NCBI RefSeq assembly: GCF_001650195.1
Contig: NZ_LXYR01000016.1
Coordinates: forward strand, 1-64,000
Direction of reading: 5' to 3'
Length of the DNA: 64,000 nucleotides
DNA from: Phormidesmis priestleyi BC1401
GTDB lineage: Bacteria > Cyanobacteriota > Cyanobacteriia > Leptolyngbyales > Leptolyngbyaceae
Below, piece after piece: positions 20,081 to 27,606 of this stretch (positions within the stretch are counted from its first letter, which is position 1; the number at the start of each line of letters is the position of its first letter). Made by a program: the position numbers and the translations under genes. The notes beneath the pieces are model-generated. The model did not search any database, had not been told where the DNA came from, and saw only the letters and a list, made by a program, of their open reading frames with translations.

Positions 20081-20416
20081 ATGAGCACCGAAGTTATTGA
20101 TCCAAAATCACTCGATCGTCATGAATGTGCCGCCTGCGGCTATGTTTATGAGCCTGTAAAAGGAGACGATCGTCGAAATATCGCCGCGGGAACTCCGTTT
20201 GAGGAATTGCCTCCTAGCTGGCGTTGTCCCGTATGTGGCGCACCCACGTCTAGGTTTCAGAACGTCGGTCCGCTCAATAGCCCATCTGGGTTTAAAGAGA
20301 ATCTGGGGTATGGCTTTGGAGTCAACACACTAACGCCAGGGCAAAAAAATCTCCTCATTTTTGGTGGGTTGGTTCTATTCTTCTTGTTATTCCTCAGCCT
20401 CTATGGGTTGCAGTAG
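20081..20416 (+). CDS. rubA: Membrane-anchored rubredoxin
   Basis: A 111-residue protein with an N-terminal rubredoxin domain whose iron ligands are at about C16/C19 (CAACGY) and C49/C52 (CPVCGAP), and a C-terminal membrane anchor (about 87-108). RubA is needed for assembly of photosystems in cyanobacteria and chloroplasts. It is the first gene of the conserved rubA-ycf48-psbEFLJ arrangement and is divergent from ndhC. Confidence 0.94.
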   Translation: MSTEVIDPKSLDRHECAACGYVYEPVKGDDRRNIAAGTPFEELPPSWRCPVCGAPTSRFQNVGPLNSPSGFKENLGYGFGVNTLTPGQKNLLIFGGLVLFFLLFLSLYGLQ

Positions 20417-20467
20417 TCGAGCAAATTCGCTACAGAAAACGTAAATTGTTATCAGAGATTAGAAGCG

Positions 20468-21475
20468 ATGCAGTGGACTGTGAGAGCCTGGAAACAACTT
20501 GTCATATTATTGGCGGTCGCTTTATTGACCACTAGCTGCAAAGCTTTTTTGCCGACCGTCGCCAACAACCCCTGGGAAATCATTTCACTCCCCGTTGAAG
20601 AGAATCTTCTCGATGTCAGCTTTACGGGCGACTCAAAGCACGGTTGGCTCGTCGGCACAAACTCATCCCTCTTAGAAACTGACGATGCTGGAAAGACCTG
20701 GGAACTACGCAAGCTCGATCTAGGCGAACAGAATTATCGCTTGAGTTCCGTCAGTTTCTCAGGGCAAGAAGGCTGGATTACGGGACAGCCTTCCCTCCTC
20801 CTGCACACCACCGATGGCGGTAAAGCCTGGTCACAGATTCCTTTGAGCGAAAAGCTGCCGGGAGCGCCCAGCACCGTAGTGGCGATCGGCGCAAATGCCG
20901 CAGAAATGACGACCGACTTGGGCGCAATTTATCGGACAGCCGACGGCGGTCGCAACTGGAAAGCAATGGTGACTGAGGCATTTGGCGTGCTGAGGAGCCT
21001 CGATCGAGCAGCCGACGGCAAATATGTCGCCGTGTCTTCGAGAGGAAACTTCTTCTCAGTGTGGGAACCGGGCGATCAGGCTTGGCACCCTTATAACCGC
21101 AATAGCTCTCGTCGCGTGCAGAGCATGGGCTTCACCAAAGATGGTCGTCTGTGGATGTTAGCGCGGGGTGGGCAGGTGCAGTTTACGGCTTCTACTGATC
21201 CAGAAGACTGGCAAGAAGTCCAAAACCCAGAATATTCAACGAGTTGGGGTCTGCTAGATCTGGCTTACCGTACACCCGATGAGCTCTGGGTCGTCGGTGG
21301 AAGCGGCAACTTGCTCGGCAGTTTCGACGGGGGCAAAACCTGGCAAAAAGACAAAGAGGTTGAGAACGTTCCGGCTAACCTGTATCGAATTGTGTTTCTT
21401 AGCCCCGAACAAGGGTTTGTCATTGGTCAGCGAGGAACGTTACTGAGATATCAGGGAACCCCGCAAGCTGCCTGA
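20468..21475 (+). CDS. ycf48: Photosystem II assembly factor Ycf48 (HCF136)
   Basis: A 335-residue lumenal beta-propeller. The signal sequence ends in a lipobox-like LLTTSCKAF (Cys near 24), so it is probably lipid-anchored. Repeated WLVG, TDDAGKTW and TADGGRNW segments mark the propeller blades. Ycf48 binds precursor D1 during early PSII assembly. It lies 51 bases after rubA, and the psbEFLJ operon follows. Confidence 0.94.
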   Translation: MQWTVRAWKQLVILLAVALLTTSCKAFLPTVANNPWEIISLPVEENLLDVSFTGDSKHGWLVGTNSSLLETDDAGKTWELRKLDLGEQNYRLSSVSFSGQEGWITGQPSLLLHTTDGGKAWSQIPLSEKLPGAPSTVVAIGANAAEMTTDLGAIYRTADGGRNWKAMVTEAFGVLRSLDRAADGKYVAVSSRGNFFSVWEPGDQAWHPYNRNSSRRVQSMGFTKDGRLWMLARGGQVQFTASTDPEDWQEVQNPEYSTSWGLLDLAYRTPDELWVVGGSGNLLGSFDGGKTWQKDKEVENVPANLYRIVFLSPEQGFVIGQRGTLLRYQGTPQAA

Positions 21476-21570
21476 TCCCCAGTGCTAATTTGAAGGGCTT
21501 TGGTAGCGGTTTTTAAGTGCTCGTTTTGAAAGAAACCAAACCCTACAAATTGTAAATTCAAAGGGTTTGC

Positions 21571-21599
21571 TTGTGAGGATTTCTATCGTCCCTTATGAT
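21571..21599 (+). promoter_or_regulatory. Putative sigma-70-type promoter for psbEFLJ
   Basis: TTGTGA, a 17-base spacer, then TATGAT, ending 40 bases before the psbE ATG. Both boxes are close to consensus. Seen in sequence only; the transcription start is unmapped. Confidence 0.5.
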
Positions 21600-21639
21600 G
21601 TTTATAAGGCTTTTAATTGTTGTCCGTGGAGGAATCTGA

Positions 21640-21900
21640 ATGGCTGGTACTACTGGAGAGCGTCCGTTTGGTGACATTGTTACAAGTATTCGCTATTGGG
21701 TGATTCACAGCATCACCATTCCGGCTTTGTTTGTGGCAGGTTGGTTGTTTGTCAGCACAGGCTTGGCATACGACGTGTTTGGCACTCCTCGCCCCAATGA
21801 ATATTTTCCCGCCGCACGGCAAGAAGTGCCGATCGTCAACAATCGCTTTGAAGCAAAGCAGCAAGTTGACCAATTCATTGGCGAAAAAGACAAGAAGTAG
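21640..21900 (+). CDS. psbE: Cytochrome b559 alpha subunit
   Basis: An 86-residue PSII subunit. The heme-ligand His is about H23 in [15 protein letters not shown]. The single transmembrane helix is followed by the conserved lumenal [11 protein letters not shown]. It is the first gene of psbEFLJ, with a GTGGAGGAATC ribosome-binding region upstream. Confidence 0.97.
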   Translation: MAGTTGERPFGDIVTSIRYWVIHSITIPALFVAGWLFVSTGLAYDVFGTPRPNEYFPAARQEVPIVNNRFEAKQQVDQFIGEKDKK

Positions 21901-21926
21901 TTTTTCCCCCAACTGATTCAAATACT

Positions 21927-22061
21927 ATGACCAGCAATTCTCCCAATCAACCGATCGTCTATCCCATTTTTACGGTGAGATGGTTAGCCGTTCACACGCT
22001 AGCGGTTCCTTCTGTTTTCTTTTTAGGCGCGATCGCGTCCATGCAGTTTATTCAACGATAG
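21927..22061 (+). CDS. psbF: Cytochrome b559 beta subunit
   Basis: 44 residues: a short polar start, [17 protein letters not shown] with heme ligand about H23, and the typical end ASMQFIQR. It lies 26 bases after psbE and forms the b559 heterodimer with it. Confidence 0.96.
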   Translation: MTSNSPNQPIVYPIFTVRWLAVHTLAVPSVFFLGAIASMQFIQR

Positions 22062-22070
22062 GTAAAAGCA

Positions 22071-22193
22071 ATGGCAGCTAAATCTCCCAACCCCAACCAG
22101 CAGCCCGTTGAGCTAAATAGAACGTCCCTCTACTTAGGCTTGTTGGCAATCTTTTCGCTCGGCATTCTATTTTCCAGCTATTTCTTCAACTAA
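22071..22193 (+). CDS. psbL: Photosystem II protein L
   Basis: 40 residues ending with the conserved [11 protein letters not shown] and FSSYFFN segments. A single-helix PSII subunit at the monomer-monomer interface; it lies 9 bases after psbF in the operon. Confidence 0.96.
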   Translation: MAAKSPNPNQQPVELNRTSLYLGLLAIFSLGILFSSYFFN

Positions 22194-22262
22194 TCAAACA
22201 TTCAGGCGGCTAACCCCGTTTAGAGTGGTCTACAAATCGATCGCTTGTTAGGAGGTAAAACT

Positions 22263-22382
22263 GTGGGTACTGGTGGAAGAATTCCCCTTTGGATTGTTGC
22301 AACCGTAGCAGGAACCGGAGTTCTATGTGTTTTAGGTCTTTTCTTTTACGGGGCTTATGCGGGTTTAGGCTCCTCAATGTAG
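22263..22382 (+). CDS. psbJ: Photosystem II protein J
   Basis: 39 residues: [13 protein letters not shown] at the start and [14 protein letters not shown] at the end, typical of PsbJ, which affects QB-site function and PSII assembly. A GTG start is used, with a strong AGGAGGT ribosome-binding site eight bases upstream. Confidence 0.95.
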   Translation: MGTGGRIPLWIVATVAGTGVLCVLGLFFYGAYAGLGSSM

Positions 22383-22423
22383 GATGATCTGGACTTGTTC
22401 TAAGCAATTTGTTTAATAAAAAG

Positions 22424-22457
22424 AAAGCCGCTTATCTATTTAGGTTAGGCGGCTTTT
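22424..22457 (+). terminator. Terminator of the psbEFLJ operon
   Basis: aaagccgc and gcggcttt form an 8-bp stem followed by TTAA. It also lies just past the psaI stop codon on the opposite strand, so it may serve both. Confidence 0.75.
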
Positions 22458-22483
22458 AATGTTGATGTCAGTGTGCTGCTCGC

Positions 22484-22612
22484 TTAGACACCCGTTGGGT
22501 CTTCGCGCTCAATGTATAGAAACAGCAAGCCCATGACGACGATCGGCACGAGCCAGGTAACAACGGGGATTAGAATCCAGGGCAGATATGATGCTGCGTA
22601 TGAACCTGTCAT
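22484..22612 (-). CDS. psaI: Photosystem I subunit VIII
   Basis: 42 residues. [20 protein letters not shown] and the continuing [10 protein letters not shown] match PsaI, a single-helix subunit that stabilises PsaL and the PSI trimer. The C-terminal EREDPTGV is a few residues longer than usual. In many cyanobacteria psaI adjoins psaL; here a 2 kb gene lies between them. Confidence 0.93.
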   Translation of the reverse strand: MTGSYAASYLPWILIPVVTWLVPIVVMGLLFLYIEREDPTGV

Positions 22613-22744
22613 AAGGTTTTTCCTAGGGTTGTTAGATGAGTCCATCTCTGAAGTTACTTGTGAAAGGGTTCACTGATTTGGGGTTCTAAGAATTCTTAAC
22701 ATTCAGGAGAGGTTCATTAGACTTTATTGAGTATTCCGAACGCC

Positions 22745-24808
22745 TCAAGCATCAAACTCATCCAGCGAGAGGTCGGGTAAGTCTGGCGGAATGACCGCAC
22801 GATCGAGCACTACTTTATGACTTTCGCGCTGGGTCGCGACTTCGACAGCGATCGCTTCGAGCTGAATCTCTAGACTGCCAAAGGGCACGATTAGCTGAGT
22901 GCTTGCCTCCAAATCACCCAAGCCGTTAGGCGCAAAATCGACGAGCCAGCGAGGACCATCTAACAAAGCACGAGTTTGGCGATCGTTGATCCAGAATTTG
23001 ACGTAGAAGCGCGGCAGAAGATTGGGAAGCCTAGCGCGAATAGCAATCGATCGACCTGCGATCAGTTCTTCACCCACAAGGTCTAAAATCGGCGTTGGAA
23101 CGTCTTGATCGAGCGATAGGAATAAGGGATTTGGAACCTGGTTTACCGAGGGCTGAGGCTGCTTTTGAGGAGTTGAGATGGCTTCTATCAGTGGCTCATC
23201 TTCTACAACGACTTCTTGACTTAACAACTTGTCTTCGAGAGAAAGTGGCAGCGCGGTCGTCTCAAAAGATGTTGAAGGAACGATCGCACCCTCAATAGGC
23301 GATTCAGGTAAAGTCGCGCTTTCTGGTTCAGGAATTGTCTCTCTTAATTCTTCGGATAACTCTGTGTCAGATGCCAACAAATTCAGCCGATCGAGAAACC
23401 GCCCCTGAATATTTAAAGCTTGAAATGCAGACTGAACGGGAGAAACTTTGGCAATCGCCCCTAGTCGCTGAGATTCGGGTTCGGGTGGGAGCGTGAGTTG
23501 AGGTTGGATTGAGGCGGACTCGATCGAGTCCGCCTCCTCAGTTTCGGGAACGATCGCGGCTTCAGCGCTGGCAGCACTAACAGGTACAGCAAACGATGGC
23601 AGATCCAGACCTTTTTTGCTGCCTTCTGAAGTTGAGGCTGACGGGTGAAGTTGAGGCGGCAACGGCTGATCTGAGGCATATTTGAAGCTCGGAGGCTCTT
23701 TAGGAGTCGCAACAAGATTTAAGAAGGTGAGATTGAGGCTGGGAGATTCGGAAGGTTTTTCAGCCGCATTGGCGGCAGACTCTAGCGATCGCTCCAGTTC
23801 TTCTTCATCCGCGATCGGGTGATCAGCGATCGTCTCCAATAGTTCATCGGCATCGGCAGTGAGCGTAAACGACTGACTCGCCAACACAGATGGCTCCTCG
23901 GAGGCTAAAGTCAAGTCATAAAAGGTAACTTCACCCAAAATCAACTGGGTCTTGAAGTCAGACGGTAGCGTCAAGTTGCAAGTGATCGGAGTTGGAATCG
24001 ATTGATTGAGAATCGGTTTGCGAGTCTCCAGCAAAACTTTGGCGCTCTGGGGGTCGCGGAAGCAAATTCTGATTTCGGCATGAGTGAGTAAGACGGGCGT
24101 TTCTGACTGATCTACTGGAATAATTTGACCTGAAAGCGTTAGCGGTTGCCCTCGACGGGCGATATAGGTGTCTTGAGTCAACACGATTTGCAGCGGAGGA
24201 AGCTGACTTGCTTGACCACTCTCTTGAGCGAGTTGCTCTGTGATTTGCAGCAAGCGATCGACAGACGATTCAGCCGCGTTGACCGATTCAGCAGGGGTTT
24301 CTTCGGGCGTGAGTTCGGGTGAATCCCAAGATTCAGCAGTCGGCTGAGAGGAAACGATCGCGGATTCTGGAGTGGAGTCGGCAATTTCGATGGTCGATTC
24401 GACGGGTTCGGGGGAGGTTTGCCAATTGGGTTCCCACTCTTCGTCTGGCTCGATCGGCGACACCTCAAACTGAACAGAATATTGCCAGCCGTTGCCCATC
24501 AGCTCTGACATCAAATCGCCAGAGCAGGTGAGTTCCCAGGTGCCAGATTTGAGAGACGTGTAGGGAATCACCACAACTAGCCCGTCTGCATTGGTGCGAT
24601 TCGATCGCTTCTGAGTGCGGCGTTTGGGCGGAACTTCTTCCGTCGCCTGATGCATGATGCGAACTTCGACATTGGTTTGTTTGCGGCTCGATCGTGCTAC
24701 GACGCGATAGCGACCTTCTAGAATTTCCACAGTCGGAGATTCTAGGGGCAACCAAGAGCGATCGCCTTCTTTTTGTAATAGAAATTCCCAATACTCCATC
24801 TCAGCCAT
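22745..24808 (-). CDS. Large acidic protein of unknown function between psaL and psaI
   Basis: A 687-residue soluble protein. Residues 1-130 and the last roughly 130 look globular and beta-rich (WEFLLQKEGDRSWLPLES; ISIAIRARLPNLLPRFYVKFW-type segment near 595). The middle is acidic and rich in Glu, Pro, Ser and Ala and probably disordered. The folded parts resemble immunoglobulin-like beta-sandwich modules (QDTYIARRGQPLTLSGQI), which is a weak reading. No signal peptide or membrane segment. I recall similar long proteins in other cyanobacteria but no function. An alternative ATG lies three codons in. Codon use matches the neighbours, so recent transfer is not indicated. Confidence 0.72.
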   Translation of the reverse strand: MAEMEYWEFLLQKEGDRSWLPLESPTVEILEGRYRVVARSSRKQTNVEVRIMHQATEEVPPKRRTQKRSNRTNADGLVVVIPYTSLKSGTWELTCSGDLMSELMGNGWQYSVQFEVSPIEPDEEWEPNWQTSPEPVESTIEIADSTPESAIVSSQPTAESWDSPELTPEETPAESVNAAESSVDRLLQITEQLAQESGQASQLPPLQIVLTQDTYIARRGQPLTLSGQIIPVDQSETPVLLTHAEIRICFRDPQSAKVLLETRKPILNQSIPTPITCNLTLPSDFKTQLILGEVTFYDLTLASEEPSVLASQSFTLTADADELLETIADHPIADEEELERSLESAANAAEKPSESPSLNLTFLNLVATPKEPPSFKYASDQPLPPQLHPSASTSEGSKKGLDLPSFAVPVSAASAEAAIVPETEEADSIESASIQPQLTLPPEPESQRLGAIAKVSPVQSAFQALNIQGRFLDRLNLLASDTELSEELRETIPEPESATLPESPIEGAIVPSTSFETTALPLSLEDKLLSQEVVVEDEPLIEAISTPQKQPQPSVNQVPNPLFLSLDQDVPTPILDLVGEELIAGRSIAIRARLPNLLPRFYVKFWINDRQTRALLDGPRWLVDFAPNGLGDLEASTQLIVPFGSLEIQLEAIAVEVATQRESHKVVLDRAVIPPDLPDLSLDEFDA

Positions 24809-24896
24809 GTTCGAGGAGCTTCCCGCGCTAATTGTTCAGGCTGTTAATCTAACCTGTTTCTGTCAGGCATTTTACCTGAGTCTTCGCCTAAACACT

Positions 24897-24932
24897 GAAA
24901 AAGAGCCTGAATGTTTTTGGCAGACAGGCTCT
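24897..24932 (-). terminator. Terminator of psaL
   Basis: On the minus strand, gagcctg and caggctc form a 7-bp stem and are followed by TTTTT. This separates psaL from the acidic-protein gene downstream. Confidence 0.75.
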
Positions 24933-24954
24933 CACACTAGATTCCGTAGGAAGG

Positions 24955-25425
24955 TTAGTTAAATCCGCCTCGGAAGATGCCATCAATAATGGAGAAATTG
25001 CTCAACAGCAGATAGGCAACGAAGGCGCTGCCTGTTGCACCCACAAAAAATCCACCCGTAAACTGGCTCCAGCCATTAGCAGACTGAAGAGAATCGCTAG
25101 AGCTTTCGTCGTCTCCTTGGAAAGACACTAGCCCATAAGCAGAGAGGCAAAGGGTTGCAATCAAGACGAGCGCGACACCCGAAATCAGCCCGCCCGCGTT
25201 GGCAACATCAGAGTCACGCAGGGGACCTAGCTTTACCCAAGGACCAATGATGAAGTAGCCGTGAGCCAAGCCGATTTCTAGCCCACGCAGCAGAGGAGAT
25301 AGCCCTTTGCGATAGGCGGGCAAGTTGCCGACAAACGCACGGGTAAAGGCGGAGTCACTGATAGGAGTTGAAAGATGCCCTGTAAACGGATCGCCGTTGT
25401 AGGGTTTGATGAGCTGCTCAGTCAT
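24955..25425 (-). CDS. psaL: Photosystem I subunit XI
   Basis: A 156-residue membrane protein that forms the PSI trimer or tetramer interface. It has the typical start [20 protein letters not shown], the [23 protein letters not shown] region and three helices. The acidic [10 protein letters not shown] loop lies between helices 2 and 3. It ends FRGGFN. Confidence 0.96.
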   Translation of the reverse strand: MTEQLIKPYNGDPFTGHLSTPISDSAFTRAFVGNLPAYRKGLSPLLRGLEIGLAHGYFIIGPWVKLGPLRDSDVANAGGLISGVALVLIATLCLSAYGLVSFQGDDESSSDSLQSANGWSQFTGGFFVGATGSAFVAYLLLSNFSIIDGIFRGGFN

Positions 25426-25540
25426 AAGTTAATATTTCCTAGCACTTTGAACAGTGACAGAAGAATTTGACACTCATCTTAAGCAGGTGCGGGGACACAT
25501 TCTTGAAAGCGAGCGTTGAGCGTTAGAAAAGTTCACTATT

Positions 25541-26824
25541 CTAGTCATCTCTCAAACGGAATATTTGCTGACGAAGTTTGTCAACCATTTCTAAAAGGGC
25601 GGTTTGCTCGATCGCCGTTTGCTCTCCGCTTCTCAACCACTTCAACTGCACGGTTTTAGTTTCTGCCTCGGTGTCACCCAAAATCAGACAGGCAACCGCA
25701 TCGCTACGATCGGCGCGTTTGAACTGTTTCCCAAAGGCACTGCCGCTTAAATCAAGTTCGGTGATGAAGCCCGATCGTCGCAGCGATTGCGCCAAGGTTA
25801 GCGCCTGAGACTCTGCCTTCTCACCTCTGGACACGATATAAAAGTCCACTGGGGAAGGCGTTGCAGGCTGAATTTGTTGCAGAAGCAAGATTAATCGCTC
25901 TAATCCCATCGCCCAACCGACCGCCGGGGTTTCGGCTCCGCCCAGTTCGGCAACGAGTCCGTCATAGCGACCTCCCGCGCAAACCGTCGCCTGTGCGCCC
26001 AAATCGTCAGACTGAATCTCAAAAACAGTGTGGGTGTAATAGTCCAGCCCACGAACGAGCCGGGAGTTGACGTTGCAGGCGATGCCTAAATCACTCAATA
26101 GCTGCTGCACCCGATCGAACCGCCGTTGAGAATCGGGACTGAGATAGTCTAAGATACCAGGTGCCTGATCCAAAATGGTTTGGGTGCGCGGATCTTTGCT
26201 GTCGAGAATCCGTAAAGGATTGCGAGTCAGACGATCTTGAGAGTCCGCGTCTAATTCTTCTTTGAAAGGAGTCAGATAAGCGACCAATGCCTCTCGATAT
26301 TTTTGGCGATCGCTGCTGTCTCCGATCGAGTTCAAATCCAGTCGTAAATCTTTTAAACCCAGCGTTTGCAAAATCTCAGTGGCAAGCGCGATCGCTTCAG
26401 CATCGGCTCGAAAATCTGCACTCCCCAAAACCTCAACGCCCAGTTGATGAAACTGTCGCTGCCGTCCCGCTTGAGGACGCTCATAGCGAAACATCGCCCC
26501 AACATACCAGAGCCGCTGCACGCCTCCCTGAGCAGAAAGATTATGATCGATGTAAGAACGCGCCACTCCAGCCGTGCCTTCAGGTCGAAGGGTTAAAGAG
26601 CGATCGCCCCGATCTTGAAAGGTGTACATTTCTTTACTGACGACATCAGTGGCTTCGCCCACGCCGCGCTCAAACAGTGTCGTCTGCTCAAAAATGGGCG
26701 TGCGAATTTCTCGATAGGCAGCCCGCGTCAGAATATCCCGCGCGATCGCTTCGACCCGCTGCCAATAACCCACCTCATCGGGCAAAATATCCCGCGTTCC
26801 TCGGCTTGCTTGAATTGAACTCAT
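25541..26824 (-). CDS. hisS: Histidyl-tRNA synthetase
   Basis: A 427-residue class II synthetase. It shows RGTRDILPDE at the start, motif 2 (RYERPQAGRQRQFHQLG), the histidine-specific LVRGLDYYTHTVFE, and motif 3 (AVGWAMGLERL). The C-terminal anticodon-binding domain is complete. A small conserved gene lies 18 bases upstream, possibly in the same transcript. Confidence 0.96.
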   Translation of the reverse strand: MSSIQASRGTRDILPDEVGYWQRVEAIARDILTRAAYREIRTPIFEQTTLFERGVGEATDVVSKEMYTFQDRGDRSLTLRPEGTAGVARSYIDHNLSAQGGVQRLWYVGAMFRYERPQAGRQRQFHQLGVEVLGSADFRADAEAIALATEILQTLGLKDLRLDLNSIGDSSDRQKYREALVAYLTPFKEELDADSQDRLTRNPLRILDSKDPRTQTILDQAPGILDYLSPDSQRRFDRVQQLLSDLGIACNVNSRLVRGLDYYTHTVFEIQSDDLGAQATVCAGGRYDGLVAELGGAETPAVGWAMGLERLILLLQQIQPATPSPVDFYIVSRGEKAESQALTLAQSLRRSGFITELDLSGSAFGKQFKRADRSDAVACLILGDTEAETKTVQLKWLRSGEQTAIEQTALLEMVDKLRQQIFRLRDD

Positions 26825-26842
26825 GAACCTACTGTAAAAACT

Positions 26843-27103
26843 TTATTCAGCCTGAACGTCTTCCCAGGCACCATAGCAATCGCCATAGTAAGCCAAAATC
26901 TGATCAACTCGCGTCTGAGAAGCCGCCGTTGCAGAGTCTACAAACTGAATCCACAAACTTTCAATTTGGCTTTGGCGATAGTCGAAATGGGTCGATCGCT
27001 GCGACACTAACCCAGTTTCAACCCCTTCAACTTGAGACAAATGGGCGGCAACTTCTCGATAAACAGCTAGCGGCAACTCCTTACATTGGACGTGATATCT
27101 CAA
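26843..27103 (-). CDS. Small conserved protein upstream of hisS
   Basis: An 86-residue soluble protein starting RYHVQCKELPLAVYREVAAHL and ending AYYGDCYGAWEDV. It probably has an alpha/beta fold. I do not recognise a function; similar small proteins occur in cyanobacteria. It is close to hisS and may be co-transcribed. Confidence 0.65.
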   Translation of the reverse strand: MRYHVQCKELPLAVYREVAAHLSQVEGVETGLVSQRSTHFDYRQSQIESLWIQFVDSATAASQTRVDQILAYYGDCYGAWEDVQAE

Positions 27104-27135
27104 CTTTGGTGCTCCTGTATAGGTGTGTCAATTAG

Positions 27136-27153
27136 ACGTTCCAGCGAAACGTC
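27136..27153. repeat. Short palindrome related to the one at 15726
   Basis: gacgttcc, agc, then gaaacgtc: a 7-of-8-bp stem sharing the GACGTTCC arm with the 15726-15748 palindrome. It lies between the LuxR-type gene and the 86-residue protein gene. Confidence 0.5.
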
Positions 27154-27166
27154 CTACAGGATTGTC

Positions 27167-27445
27167 TCATTTAGCGGTGCTGATGCCTTTATAAGGAGGG
27201 AGGGCGCAGCAATTGACCTCATCTAGACAGACTTTGCCCCACTGCAATGCCCACCGGACTAGGGAAACCCGATTGTCAGTTTCTGTCTTGGTCAAGATAT
27301 TGCTGATGTGGTTATCCACCGTGCGCTTACTGATTTCTAACCTTTCAGCGATATCTTGGTTTGTCAAACCAGCCGCTACTAGCTCGATCACTTGCAGTTC
27401 CCGATCGGAGAGCGTTGCCTGCACTTGAGATTCGCTCTCTGCCAT
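27167..27445 (-). CDS. pedR: PedR-like LuxR-type redox regulator
   Basis: A 92-residue protein that is almost only a LuxR-type helix-turn-helix (LSDRELQVIELVAAGLTNQD, then KRTVDNHISNILTKT). There is no receiver domain. The C-terminal KVCLDEVNCC places cysteines at about 73, 79 and 80. This matches PedR of Synechocystis, which is inactivated through a conserved Cys by thioredoxin when photosynthetic electron transport rises. The identity is from recalled sequence. It is divergent from the PP2C gene. Confidence 0.82.
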   Translation of the reverse strand: MAESESQVQATLSDRELQVIELVAAGLTNQDIAERLEISKRTVDNHISNILTKTETDNRVSLVRWALQWGKVCLDEVNCCALPPYKGISTAK

Positions 27446-27606
27446 AATCGTTGATTCCTATACTGTGTATATGTACTTATTCTGACTTAATTCTAGAAGG
27501 TTGTTGGTCAAGCGCGAAAGGCTTGCGTTTAACATGGAGGATGTCAGAAGCCGTTTTTAGGTGAACCGTCGAGCTAAATTGCGAGACCCACCCATCCCTA
27601 TCCTCA

